Shown here: positions 8,765 to 22,800 of the stretch, one piece after another
Layout: each line of letters starts with the position of its first letter
Numbering within the stretch: position 1 is the first letter of the stretch
From: Bacillus solitudinis
GTDB taxonomy: Bacteria > Bacillota > Bacilli > Bacillales > Bacillaceae_D
Direction: 5' to 3'
NCBI RefSeq assembly: GCF_002797395.1
Contig: NZ_KZ454943.1
Coordinates: 3,199,966-3,263,965, forward strand
DNA: 64,000 nucleotides
Notes under the pieces: model-generated
Told to the model about the DNA's origin: nothing
The model's database searches: none
Seen by the model: only the letters and a program-made list of their open reading frames with translations
Made by a program: the position numbers and the translations under genes

Positions 8765-10810
8765 GTGACGATAAACACAGAAATAAATCCTATTAAGATG
8801 ATTGAAAACAAGAACGGATTTGATGTATTTCTAAACGGGAGTCTTCTATTTAAACATACCTCAGAGAATCCATTTATCTTTGTCGGTAGTGGAAAAGAGT
8901 CCATCGACATGTATCGTGGGAATTTCGATATTAATGATTATATTGAGGAGCGCGTGCCTCTACGTTACGCGTCTTTAACCCAAAATAGTGATGGGTTTGA
9001 AGCTCATTTAAGAAGATTTGAGAAGGATGAGGTTGTCCTTACACTGCAGTTCAAGCAAGATAAAGAAGGAATGAGAATATCATTTGAACTCAAAGATTCG
9101 TCTGTTAACCGTTTCTGGTTACGTATCGCTGCAGAGAAAGAAGAGAAAATTTATGGGTGTGGAGAACAGTTATCTTATTTGAATTTAAGAGGTAAGAACT
9201 TTCCACTTTGGACTTCTGAACCAGGAGTGGGGAGGAACAAGAAGACCTATACAACGTGGCAGGCTGATGTAAAAGACAAAGCTGGGGGGGACTATTATAA
9301 TACCAACTTTCCACAACCAACGTTTATTTCTACGAAAAAATACTTTTGTCATGTAGAAACAACTGCGTATGCAGACTTTGATTTTCGTAAAGAAGATTTT
9401 CATGAGCTGCAAATTTGGGAGGTTCCTTTATCGATTCTGTTTGAAAGTGGATCTACTTATAAGGATATAGTGACACGTTTGACTGCTCGACTTGGTAGAC
9501 AGCCTGAGCTTCCGGACTGGACTTATAATGGTATTTGGTTAGGAATTCAAGGAGGTACGGATGTTGTTCAAAGAAAGCTTGACTATGCACTGGAAAAAGG
9601 ATTGAAAATAGGGGCCGTTTGGTGTCAGGACTGGCAGGGAAAGCGTATTACTTCCTTTGGAAAAAGGTTAATGTGGAACTGGCAGTGGAATCCAGAGGAA
9701 TATCCAAATCTTGATAAGAAAATTCATGAATGGAAGGAACAAGGGATTAGATTCCTAGGATACATTAATCCGTATGTTGCCGAAGAAGGTCATTTATATA
9801 ATGAAGCAAAGTCTAAAAAGTATTTAGCAACGAAAGAGGATGGAAGTGATTACCTCGTTGATTTTGGTGAGTTTTATTGTGGCGTTGTTGATTTTACAAA
9901 TGAAGATGCTTATACATGGTATGTCTCAGTAATTAAGGAAAACCTTATTGAATTTGGATTAGATGGATGGATGGCTGACTTTGGCGAATATTTACCAACT
10001 GATGTGAAATTATCAAATGGAATACCTGCTACAATGATGCATAATGCTTGGCCAGCAATATGGGCAAAAGTGAATCATGATGCCTTGAAAGAGTCTGGTA
10101 AATTGGGAGAGATCGTCTATTTTATGAGAGCAGGATATACGGGAAATCAAGCATACTGTCCACTATTATGGGCAGGTGATCAAAGTGTGGACTGGAGTTT
10201 GGATGATGGTTTAGCCTCGGTTATTCCCGCTGCATTATCCGCTGGAATGATAGGTTGCGGGATTTCTCATAGCGATATTGGTGGGTACACAAGTTTACAT
10301 GGAAATAAACGCTCAAAAGAGTTGTTGCTTCGCTGGGTTGAAATGGCCGCCTTCACGCCGGTAATGAGAACCCATGAAGGGAATCGGCCTGATGATTGTT
10401 TCCAATTTGATGGTGATGAAGAAACATTTAATCATTTTATAAAACTGACAAATGTATATGTAAGTCTTGCTCCTTACCTAAAAAATCTTGTGTCAGTAAA
10501 TGCAATGGAAGGAATTCCTGTTCAGAGACCATTATTTATGGAATACGAACAAGACAAACATGCGTATGAGATCCAATATCAATATATGTTAGGTTCGGAT
10601 GTACTTGTTGCACCCGTTTATGAACAAGGCAAAGACAAGTGGGAAGTCTATCTTCCCGAAGACGATTGGGTTCATTTATGGAGTGGACATGAATATTCAG
10701 GTGGGACATATACAGTGGAAGCACCTATTGGTCAGCCTCCGGTTTTTTATAAAAAAACGTCAATGTATAAAAAGTTATTTGAAGGTTTAAATATAAGTCT
10801 AACATCATAA
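8765..10810 (+). CDS. GH31 sulfoquinovosidase
   Basis: This is an intracellular GH31 retaining alpha-glycosidase of 681 residues that releases sulfoquinovose from SQ-glycerol or other SQ glycosides. The assignment is unusually secure because the catalytic and sulfonate-binding residues lie at the same numbers as in E. coli YihQ. The nucleophile is D405 (DGWMADFGEYLP), the acid/base is D472 (WAGDQSVDW), and the sulfonate pocket is formed by Q288 (CQDWQGKR), R301 and W304 (KRLMWNW) and Y508 (SDIGGY). The Q-R-W-Y set separates sulfoquinovosidases from alpha-glucosidases and YicI xylosidases. There is no signal peptide, so the substrate must be imported first. The start is GTG at 8765 behind GGAAGGGTGA. 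It is the third gene of the operon, between the symporter and the isomerase. It could be called yihQ by homology, but the surrounding pathway differs from that of E. coli. Confidence 0.95.
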   Translation: MTINTEINPIKMIENKNGFDVFLNGSLLFKHTSENPFIFVGSGKESIDMYRGNFDINDYIEERVPLRYASLTQNSDGFEAHLRRFEKDEVVLTLQFKQDKEGMRISFELKDSSVNRFWLRIAAEKEEKIYGCGEQLSYLNLRGKNFPLWTSEPGVGRNKKTYTTWQADVKDKAGGDYYNTNFPQPTFISTKKYFCHVETTAYADFDFRKEDFHELQIWEVPLSILFESGSTYKDIVTRLTARLGRQPELPDWTYNGIWLGIQGGTDVVQRKLDYALEKGLKIGAVWCQDWQGKRITSFGKRLMWNWQWNPEEYPNLDKKIHEWKEQGIRFLGYINPYVAEEGHLYNEAKSKKYLATKEDGSDYLVDFGEFYCGVVDFTNEDAYTWYVSVIKENLIEFGLDGWMADFGEYLPTDVKLSNGIPATMMHNAWPAIWAKVNHDALKESGKLGEIVYFMRAGYTGNQAYCPLLWAGDQSVDWSLDDGLASVIPAALSAGMIGCGISHSDIGGYTSLHGNKRSKELLLRWVEMAAFTPVMRTHEGNRPDDCFQFDGDEETFNHFIKLTNVYVSLAPYLKNLVSVNAMEGIPVQRPLFMEYEQDKHAYEIQYQYMLGSDVLVAPVYEQGKDKWEVYLPEDDWVHLWSGHEYSGGTYTVEAPIGQPPVFYKKTSMYKKLFEGLNISLTS

Positions 10811-13800
10811 AGGTAACTATGTATTTTAAAACATCACTATCTATGATATGGTTTAAATAATAATAGAATAATATAAAAAGGGGTGACCATGTTGCTAAAA
10901 ACAAAAGTACTTTATTTACCTATTGGAAGAAAGACATTTGACTTAGAAGCTGCCGAGGAACACAGAAAACAAAGTTCCGCATTCCTTAATAGTATGGTAG
11001 AGGAAGTTGTTGAACCAGAAAATATTATTACATCACCTGATGAGTTAGAGGGATTTTTAAAGAATGTCGATACAGAAACGATTGTCACAACTATTTACCA
11101 AAGTGTAACCTTTGCTGATGGAGAATTTGTCCTTTCTGTCATCAATAAGGTGAAAGCACCTATTGTTGTTTGGTCTGTAAGGGAGCCAAGCGTTGGTGGT
11201 AGATTAAGATTAAATTCTTTGACAGGAGGAAATAGCTCGAGTCATGTTCTTCGTTCTGAACAACACGCGTATTCCTTTGTATTTGGTAATGTAGATGAAG
11301 GCCACGTTCAAAGAAGTTTCAAGGTGAAATTAGCTGTTCAGCAAGTGGCAAGACAGTTACAGTTATTGAAAATTGGTGTTGTAGGAAAGCATCCACCTGG
11401 ATTTTTCTTTTCCGATACCAATGATAAATTATTACAAAAGCAACTAGGTCCTACTGTGACGTATTTTGATCTGCATACCGCCTTTGAAGAATGTGTCAAG
11501 CTCCCTCGTTCTAAATGGGAGGGGATGATGGAAAGTGCACAAAAGCAAGTGATTGGGCTAAATCGAACGGATGAAACCGTTGAAAAGTTTGCACAGTTTT
11601 CTACGTATGTAAAAGATGTCATTGAAAAGGAGGGGATTACTGCGATTGCAGTAAGATGTTGGCCTGACTTCTTTAATGAACTAGGTGCGGCTGCCTGTTC
11701 GACATTATCTCAATTCACAGAAGACGGCTTAGTGTCATCCTGTGAGTCTGATATTCATGGGGCCATTTCGATGTTCATCCTGAGAGAATTCTCGAATGGA
11801 AGTGCTCCTTATCTAGGTGACATGGTGCATATAAATGAAGCTAGTAACTCTGCAGTATTCTGGCACTGTGGCGCAGGTGCTTACTCTTTAGCTCATCCAG
11901 AAACAGGTGCAAAAGTGGGAGTTCATCCTAATAGAAAGCTAGGTTTCACGATGGAATTTGGTCTAAAGCCTGGTCGTGTCACATTGTTCAGATTAGGTTA
12001 TACAAAGTCTGATGGTTATCGTCTCCTTATCATGCGTGGTTATGCGTTAGATACGCCACAACGTTTTAATGGAACGTCGGTTGAAGTGCAATTAGAAACA
12101 GATGTAAGTGAGACATTATATAAATTAATGGAAGAAGGCTTTGAGCCACATTATGCGATCGTTTACGATGATGTAGCCGAGGAGTTGATTGAACTTGGAC
12201 GGCAACTTGGAATCGAAACAATTATTTTCAAAGATTGAAGGGAGCCTGTAATATGAAGAAAATTGCCATAGGGCAAGCGGGCGGGCCTACCTCAGTAATC
12301 AACGCTACATTAGTTGGTTTTGTAAAGCAAACAATGGATAACTTTTCACTAACTTTTATACAAAATGGATATGATGGTTTAGTTCATGGAGATTTTATAG
12401 AAGGTAATGAGAATACAGTAAATTGGGTTATTCAACATCAAAAGGTACCGGGGGCATGCTTAGGTTCAGGACGGTACCCTTTCTCAGAAGAAGAAATTCA
12501 GGAATCAGTAAACATTCTTCGTAAAAAGGGAATTGATGCTCTAGTATTTATTGGTGGCAATGGCACAATGGAGGCTTTATTTAAAGTAGGAACTGAAGCT
12601 TGCAGACAAGGTTATGATTTGCAGATAATTGGGCTCCCTAAAACGGTTGATAATGATATTGGATGTACTGATCATGCACCAGGTTTTGGAAGCTCTGCAA
12701 AATATGTAGCACATACGCTAAAAGATTTAAGTAGGGATTTGCATTCGATGAAAAATTTTGAACAAGTTCGGGTTTTAGAAACGATGGGAAGAAATGCTGG
12801 TTGGTTAGCGGCTGCTTCTGGTCTCTATAAAACGTATGAGGAAGAAGGGCCACATTTTATTGCCTTGCCTGAGCGAGAGCTTCATCATGACAAACTTCTT
12901 AGCTCTGTAGAGACAGCTGTTTCTCGTTATGGGTATGCAATCGTTGTTGTTAGTGAGGGTGTTCTGTGGAATAAAGGAGCTCAAATTCAAAAAGAAGTGA
13001 TAGATGGACGCTCTATTCTCGGTGGGATTTCAAAAGAGATCGAGCATTATTTAAAAAATAAATTAAATTTAATGGTCCGTTCTGAGTTATTAGGGATGAA
13101 CCAAAGAAGCTTCTCTTCCGTTGTTTCCTCAGTAGACCAGTATGAAGCTTACATGGTAGGCGTTAAAGGAGGAAATTGGGTCAAAGAGGAGAAGAGTGAT
13201 GTGATGGTGTCGATCGAACGAACAAAAGAAATTGATTATCAGATTCGTTTTAAACCTATGGACTTAAAAGATGTTGTTAAAGCAGGAGAACGAATGATGC
13301 CTGAACATTTCATTGATAACCCTAACCAATATTATGAGTGGTTGAATCCTATTGTAGGTGGCAGTGCCTTACGCTATCCACCATTTCTTAATCAAAGACA
13401 GATTCAATTCAGTCAGTAATAATTATTTTTAATAATATAGTCATTATGAATTTATATAAAGTAATCAAAGGAACAAAAATAAGACAATATGCAATTACGT
13501 ATTGAAAGGAGAATCATTATGCCATTCATTTATGGAAAAGAAATGTTGGAACATGCTCGTCAAAACGGATACGGGGTTGGGGCATTTAGTGCTCATAACG
13601 CTGAAACCATTCAAGCAATTATTGAAGCAGCCGAAGAAGAGCAATCACCAATTATGATTCAAGTTGGTCAAAAGGTAATCAACACGATAGGACTAGCGCC
13701 AATGAAGGTACTAATTGATTCATTAGCAAAGGCCAGTACCGTTCCCATTGCGATTCATCTAGATCATAGTCGACAATTTACTCAAACGATGGAAGCCATT

Positions 13801-16800
13801 CAAGTAGGTTTTCAATCTGTGATGTTTGATGGTTCTTCCCTATCATTCGAAGAAAATATTGCGATTACGAAAAAGGTAGTCGAAGTCGCTAGAGCATTAG
13901 GGATTGGTAGTGAAGGAGAGATTGGTAAAATAGGTGGAACAGAGGACGACATTACAGTCGATGAGAAAGATGCACTTATTACCACAACAGAAGAGGCAAT
14001 TACCTTTGTAGAAGGAACGGACGTTGATTATTTGGCTGTGTCAATTGGAACGGCTCACGGAATTTATCAAGAAACACCTAAACTTCGCTTTGAACGTTTA
14101 GAGGAAATCGCTAATGCAGTGAGAAGACCGATTGTCCTTCATGGAGGATCAGATGTTCCAGATGAACAAGTGAAGCGTGCTATTTCTTTGGGCGTAGCGA
14201 AAATTAACGTTGATACTGAACTTCGTCAAGCATTTACAAGAGGTGTGCAAGAGGCGTTTCAACTTAATAACGATGACTTTGTCCTTGCAGATACATTAGG
14301 GTCTGGAAAAGAGAAAATGAAAAGTAAAGTTCAAGAAAAAATTAGAGTGTTCGGCAGTAATGGAAGAGCAAATGAATTATTGGAAAATCAAAAGGTAGTA
14401 ACGTTATAATCTTAAGGGGTGAGTTAGTAATGAAAATGAATATAAAAATCTCTACATTTGGTTTATTTATTAATGGGGAATGGCGAAAAAAAATTAACAC
14501 ATTTGAAGTACTTAATAAATACACAAATGAACCTATAGCCAAAGCTTCGTACGCAAATGAGCAGGACGTAAATGATGCCATTCAAGCCGCAAAGACATCA
14601 TTAAAAACGACATTTCCTCCATATAAGCGTTACATTGTTTTGAAGCAAGTATCAGAAACATTACTCAAGCGTAAACAAGAAATTGGTGAAATTCTCGCTG
14701 AAGAGGTTGGTAAACCAATAATGGAAGCCATTGGTGAAGTAGAGAGAGCTGCCCAAACATTAGAGATTTCAGCAGAAGAAGCAAAACGGATACATGGAGA
14801 GGGTATTCCAGTAGAAGCTGCACCAGGTTCTGAAAATCGTCAAGCATTTACAAGACGCGTGCCAGTTGGTGTCATTGCAGCCATTACACCATTTAATGTT
14901 CCTCTGAACTTAGTATGTCATAAAGTAGGTCCGGCGCTTGCAGCAGGGAATAGTGTTGTGTTAAAACCAGCAGAAGTAACATCGATGTCTGCGATTATTT
15001 TGACAGAAATATTTGAAGGTGTAGGCTTGCCAACGGGTAGATTGAATCTTATTACTGGTAAAGGATCGGACACTGGGGAATGGTTGTTAAATAATCAGGA
15101 TGTTAATATGTATACATTCACAGGTAGTCCGCGTGTGGGCAAAATCATTCGGGAAAAAGCTGGACTGAGAAAAGTAGCGCTTGAACTAGGGAATAATTCA
15201 GCAACCATTGTCCACAAGGATGCAAACATTGAACATGCTGCAACACTTACAGCACAAAAAAGTTTTAACAATGCGGGACAGGTGTGTATATCAGTACAAC
15301 GCGTTTATGTTCACAAAGATATATTTGAAGAATTTATTCAGAAAATGAGAGATGTAACAAACACTCTTGTTGTCGGAGACCCAAAAAGTAAGTTAACAAA
15401 TATAGGGCCGATGATTTCTGAAAAAGAAGCCATTAGAGTAGAACAATGGGTGAATGAAGCAGTATCTCAAGGTGCTAAAGTAGAAACAGGTGGAAAGAGA
15501 GAGGGTGTATTTTATAAACCAACTATCCTCACGAACGTGCATGATGATATGAAAGTTTGTCGACAAGAAGTATTTGGTCCAGTCGTTGCGGTTGATGTAT
15601 ATAGTGATGAAGAAGAAGTAATCAATCGAGTTAATGACTCGGATTTCGGATTGCAAGCGGGATTATTTACTAATAGCCTAACCTTCGCAATGAAAGCTGC
15701 GAATCAAATTGAAGTTGGCGGTCTAATTATTAATGACACTTCAGGTTATCGAGTAGACCAAATGCCCTATGGTGGTGTAAAACAAAGTGGAACCGGTAAA
15801 GAAGGTCCAAAGTATGCTATAGAGGAAATGACAGAAGAAAGAATAGTCGTCTTTAATCTTTAGAAAAGTAGGGTCCGTATCACCGGGCCCCTTAATTATC
15901 AGATACTTACTGACGATTTGTGACAAGTCTAGATAAACACTGATAATTTTTAAAATTTATAAAAATGATTGGAAACGCTTACTTTTAATTAAGGATTTTG
16001 TTAACTTGAACAATAAAGATACCCAAGTTGTTTTGTGAAGTTATATTGCTATGATGACATTTTAAAAATTTACTTGGTGAGGAGAATAAAATTGAATGAA
16101 TTAAAAACAAAGTACATCTCTAATAATCCCAAATTTGATTATTTGCCTAATACTGACCGGTATCTAACTTATTCAGAACAAGCAAAGTATCGTTTTAATC
16201 TGATTGGCTGTGGAAATATGGGTATTGAACATATGAGGGTTACTATGTTAGAAGGTAGAGCTATTATTCATGGAGTATATGACCCTAACCCTAAAAGTAT
16301 AAATCAGGTAAAAAAACAATTTGCCACGCTTTCTCAAGAAACTAACCTTGTTGAATATGAATCATTAGCAAAGGCATGCAATGATCCTGATGTGGATGGT
16401 CTTATTATTTGCACTCCGAATTTTACTCACATTGAGGTTGTAAAAGAAGCTATTAAATCCGGCAAACATATTATGCTGGAGAAACCGATGACTACTAATC
16501 TTGAGGATGCCTACGAAGTTGTGAGAATGTCAAAAGAGTACACATCTATCTTTCAGATCGGCTTACAGTATCGCTATAAAGCGATTTATGAAGAAGCGAT
16601 CCATGAAACACTTGAACGGAAATCACTTGGTACCATTAAAACTATAAGTATTATGGAACATAGAGTACCATTTTTAGATAAGGTAAACCAGTGGAATAAA
16701 TTTTCGAAGTATTCAGGAGGGACTTTAGTAGAAAAGTGCTGTCACTATTTTGATTTAATGAATTTATTAGCACAAGCAAAACCAGTCCAGGTTTACGCGA

Positions 16801-19800
16801 GTGGAAGTATGGCTGTTAATTTTACCGATTTTGAATATAAGGGTGAGAAGTCCGATATTATTGATAATGCATTTGTGACGGTTTTGTATGACAATGGAAT
16901 ACGTGCAAATTTCAATTTGTGCATGTTTTCCCCATTGTTTTATGAAGAACTAGTCATATGTGGAGATGAGGGACGTTTGAAGGCATCGGAAAATGAAGAT
17001 TTTCTACCGACTAAACGGCCTAGAAATCATTTAGAGATTTTAAGGGGGGAAGGGAAACCCTCAAGAATAACTACTCCGTGTTATCCAATCCATATTGAGG
17101 AAAGTGGTCATGGTGGTGGAACTTACTACGAGCATGTATATTTTGTTGACAATATCGAGGGAACGAGCACGTCAACCGCTTCAGTAGAAGAAGGGTTCTG
17201 GTCTGTTGTTGTGGGAATTGCCGCAGAAGAATCTCTTAAACAGGGAAATGCCATACTAGTTGAAGAACTTTTAACTAATAGAGGGATTGACTTAAAATAG
17301 TAGTAGGTAGAGGAGAAAAATATGAGAAAGGTAGATGTTACTCGTATACGCTTCCTAACGTTATTTTAAACCATATATCGGTAGTGCGACGTTCAAAACA
17401 CGACTGGCGATGGCAGAGATGGCAATTATTAATATGACGAATAGTTTTAAAGAAGAAGGACCTGTACATTTAGTAGAAAAAATGTAATAAGTTTCTTTAT
17501 TGAAATTAATTGAAAACCTAAAAATTTGATGATATCATAAAAAGTAACCGCTTACATAATAGTAGAGTGTAAGATTGAAAGGAGGGGGTTATATTTTAAA
17601 CCGCACTTAAAGGTAGTGATGTTATTAATAAAGATAATGTTGTATTGACGTGTAAACAAACTATGAGGAGGGTATTTTATGAAGAAATATAGTATAGGAA
17701 CGATTGCAGTTGTAATGATGATGTTTTTAGCACTTATAGGTTGTTCTTCTGCAAACGAGACTGGTGGTAGTTCAGATTCTGTCTCGGGTGAATCAACTGA
17801 TCAAAAAGAGATTAGCTTCGTCCACTGGAGAGGTGAAGATACCGAGGTTTTTAGAGAATTAATTACCAAATTCGAAAGTGAGAATCCTAGTATTAAAGTT
17901 GATATGACTGTTTATCCATCTGAACAATATCAATCAACAGCACAGACTTTATTAAGAGATGGTAACACGGGAGATGTATTTGCTGCATTCCCTGGTTCCC
18001 AATTTGAAATAATTAATCGTGCTGGATTGTTTACTGATTTAACGAATGAATCATTTGTTGGTAACTTTAATGAAAATCTCATTCAAGCTGGAAAACATGA
18101 AGGAAAACAACTTGCATTACCATTCCAACTTGTTTACAATCAACCGGTTTATAATGAGGCTATTTTTGAAGAATTAGGGTTAACCCCACCAGAGGATTGG
18201 GAAGGATTCTTGGCGATGTGTGAAACGTTGAAGGAAAATGGATATATTCCGATCGCCTTCCCTGGAGGGGATATTGGACCCGGTCAGTTTATGAATAGTA
18301 TGATGATGAACAATGCGCCAGATGAAGAGATTGTCGCACAGGTTGAAAATGGTGAAGCTAAATTGACAGATGAGTGGTGGATGAAGACTCTAGAACAATT
18401 CAAAGAATTGAATGATAGAGGGTACTTACAAGCGGATTCACTTGGCACTAGTCATGATGGGGCAATTGCACTAATGGCCCAAGAAAAGGCGGCAATGCTT
18501 GCAACTGGTTCATATGCTATGGCGAGTATTAAGGAACAAAATCCGAATCTTAAGTTAAATTTACTAGCACCAATTACAGTTTCTGCATCGGAAGCCGTAT
18601 TTGAAGGGATTCATACAACTACATTTATGCTAGGTGTAAATGCAAATTCTAGCAATCAAGCGGAAGCAAAGACCTTTATTGAATTTCTTAGCAACGCAGA
18701 AAATGCATCATTTTATGCGAATGAAACGGGACAGCATTTAACTGTAAATGATGTAGAATACACATCCGAGGAATTAATGAACACAGCCGTTTGGATGGAG
18801 AAAAACACAAGATTTCAACCGCGTTATTTATTTTCAAACCCTGATATCATGAATTCTGTTACTGGCTCTATTCAAGCAGTTATTGGGGGAGTTGAAGTTG
18901 AAAAGGCTGCAGAAGAAGCCCAAAAGATTGTAGATCAAAACACTAATTAATAGTTAAAGAGGGAGCACTATCTCCCTCTTCAATCTAAGATTGGAGGAAG
19001 GCATGAAACAGAGTAAGATGATAGTCCTATTTTTAATACCTGGCTTTGTTCTTTACTCAATATTTTTTATTTTCCCAACATTAAGTGCAATATTTTACTC
19101 ATTCACTGACTGGGATGGATTAACACCTGCTTTTAATTTTGTAGGGTTAGAAAACTATACAAAAATTTTTACAAATGATTATATTTTTCAAAAATCATTA
19201 GGTAATAATATGAAATTTATGTTGTTTGTTGTTATTTTTCAGACGTTATTTTCATTGATTTTCGCATTGTTTTTAGTGAAAAATACAAAAGCAAATGTCT
19301 TATTAAGAGCAATTTACTTTTTCCCAACTATTTTATCTTCTGTCTCTGTAGCCTTTATATGGTCCTATATGTATGACCCTTCATTAGGACTTATCAACAC
19401 GGTATTGGCTCAATTAAACTTAGCCTCTTTATCCCAAAATTGGCTTGGGAATGCAGATATTGCGATTTACTCCATAGCCATTGTTCAGGTCTGGTTTCAC
19501 ACAGGTCAAATGTTGATTATATTTGTTGCCGGATTACAGGCCATCCCGAAAGATTTATATGAAGTGGCCGAAGTGGAAGGAGCTAATCGTTGGCAAGTTT
19601 TCAGGAAAATCACTTGGCCATTAGTTGCTCCCGCTGCAACAATTGTTGTGGCCTATACGACGATTCAATCGTTTAAAGCGTTTGACCTTATTTTTGCCAT
19701 GACAAGAGGGGGACCCAATTATTCCACCGAAATTTTAGCGACTTTGATTTATAATACGGCTTTTAGAAAGTTTGAATTCGGTTATGCATCAGCCCAATCC

Positions 19801-22800
19801 GTCATCTTTATGGTGATTATCGCGATTATTACTATTATGCAATTTAGGATACTACGAGCTAATCGTGTAAACTACTAAGTAAGGAGAATGTCATTATGAA
19901 GTCAAACCCGATAAAATATATCTTGTTAGCTGTTTTTGCGTTGCTCATTCTAGTTCCTGTAACTATGATTTTTCTAACGACCTTCAAGACAACGGCTCAA
20001 ATGTACGAAAGTCCATTGGGATTGCCAAACTCCTTTGATTTCGGAAACTATTTCTCTCTTTTTGAAAATCAGAATATGGCAACGTACTTTTCAAATAGTT
20101 TGATGGTTACTGTAGTCTCAGTTTTTGCTACAATATTTTTTGCGAGTCTAGTTGCATTTGCTATCACTCGAATGGGAGGATGGTTTGGTGGTCTAACTTT
20201 CTCATTTTTTGCACTAGGGATGATGGTACCAGCTCAAGTAAATATGATTCCACTCTATAACCTAGTTTATAATCTTGGTTTAACAAATAGTTTAGTAGGA
20301 TTAATGATCGTTAATATCTCTGTAACCTTACCAGTTGCAGTATTTATCTTAACAGGGTTTATGAAGACTTTACCAAAAGAACTTTTTGAAGCATGTACTA
20401 TAGATGGAGCAAACAACTGGTTAATTTATAGAAAGATGGCTATCCCTCTATCTCTGCCTTCTATCTCAGCGACAGCGATTTTTTTATTCGTTATGCACTG
20501 GAATGATTTGTTGTACCCCCTTCTTTTTATTACGAACGATGATAAAAAAACTCTACCCCTTGCCCTACTTGAGTTTCAGGGAGAATATTTAACCAATTAT
20601 CCAATGCTATTTACAGGGGTGATGATTGCGTCAGCACCTATGGTTCTTACGTACCTATTCCTACAAAGATATTTTATCGCGGGGATGACTGCAGGTTCGG
20701 TGAAAGGTTAATATTATAATGGACAAAAGGTTATAACGTTATTATGTATACCATAACCTTTCCCTGGGGGGCTTAGGAAGCGTAATTTCAAGGGGAGTTA
20801 TGAATGAAAGAGGGAACTTGAAGAATATAGCGATTGGTCAGGCTGGTGGGCCTACGTCGGTTTTAAATGCAAGCTTGGTCGGTTTTCTTAATACAATAGA
20901 GGATTCAAAAGTTTATGGAGTGATTAGTGGCTTTCAAGGGCTTGTTGAAAGCAATTTGTTCTTGCTAGAAGGTAAATTAGCATTAAAAGCAAAAGAATAT
21001 AAACGTATTCCTGGAGCTTACCTCGGTTCAGGTAAATATCAATTAGAGAAAAATGATTTCCATACCATCATTAAAAATTTAAAAAAACATGAGATTCATA
21101 CCTTAGTATTCTCCGGTGGGAATTGAACCATGTGGACACTAAATAAAATTAAAAAAGCAGCACAGCACCAAGGATATCAGCTGCAAGTAATAGGAATCCC
21201 TAAGACCGTAGATAATGATATAGCCAAAACAGACCATGCCCCAGGATTTGGGAGTGCGGCGCGTTATATAGCACACGCTGTTAGAGATATAAGTAAAGAC
21301 TTAGAAGCAATGCAGAGTTTTGAACAAGTAAGAATCATTGAAACAATGGGTAGGAACGTTGGTTGGTTAGCTGCCCCGAGTGGTTTATTGAGAGAAAATG
21401 ATAATGATGGCCCACATAAAATTTATTTACCAGAAAATCAATTAAATGTGGAGGAATTCCTTAAAAATATAAGTGGGGTTGTTCAGGAGAATGGATATGC
21501 TACAATTGTTATTAGTGAAGGAACCGGTTTAAATGGAGGTTCCCTATTAGCATTGGGGAATTGAATGGTAATGTTTTAGGGGGCGTTTCATCTCAACTTG
21601 TGGAATTAGTTCAAACTGAATTAGGCCTAAAAAGTAGAAGCGAGCTCTTAGGCATGCATCAGAGATGCTCTCAAGCTTATACCTCAATGCAAGATTATAA
21701 AGAAGCATATGAAGTTGGAAGATGGCTGCCGCACTTGTAGCCAAAGACGAATCAGGTATAATGATATCAATTATTCGTATAGAAGGTACAGGATATAATT
21801 ATAAATTAACCACTGTGTCTTTAAGCGAAGTTGCTGAAGGTGGGGAGCGTAGATTTCCTAGACGATTTTATAATTTTGATAGTTATTATAATTGGCTTCA
21901 ACCTTTGGTAGGTGAAGGGTTACAGTCGTTTCCCCCCTCTTTAATAGGAAGGAGATTGATAATGGAAAATTCTCAACTGGATTATAATAGCCCAATTCCA
22001 CTCTACCATCAAATTAAAGATATTTTGGTAGCAAGAATTACTGATAAGCATTGGAAAACAGGGGATTTGATTCCTACTGAGATTGAGCTTATGAAGGAAT
22101 TTGACGTTAGTCGTACAACTTTGCGGCAGGCTATAACAACCCTTGTTAATGAGGGGCTTCTAGAAAAAAGACAAGGGAAAGGCACGATTGTAAAATCCTT
22201 GAAGCTCACAGGAACCTTAGGTAGATTAACGGGTTTTGCTGAAGAAATTATGGAAAAAGGATATTTGCCTAAATCTAAATTATTAAGATCGGAATTTAGA
22301 GATGATTTGTTTACCGAAAAGAGAAAGCTCCATATCCCAGACAATAAACCGATATTACTTATTCACCGAATTCGTTTTGCAAATGATGAGCCTATTGCCT
22401 TTGAAAAAACAAGTTGGCCTGAGGAAATAGGTAACATTTTAATTAAACATGATTTAAATGGAGCCAAGTTCTATCAAGTTCTAGAAGACAATGGGATTTA
22501 CTTAAAAAAAGCAAGTGAAACGATATCAGCGGTAAATGCAACACCTTACGAAGCGGATTTGTTAGGGGTGAGCGCTGGTACAGCTTTACTTGAAATGACT
22601 CGTCTGAGCTATGGGATTAACGATGAACCAATAGAATTCACTCAAACAAAGTATCGTTCGGATCGTTATCAGTATAATGTAGAATTAAATAGATAAACCC
22701 AAAATGTAAATACAATAGCTACAGCAAACTAGGAAGGTCCTAGTCCATATTGAGACTGGACCTTAACTCTATTTAGTAATTCTAATAGGTCGTTACATTA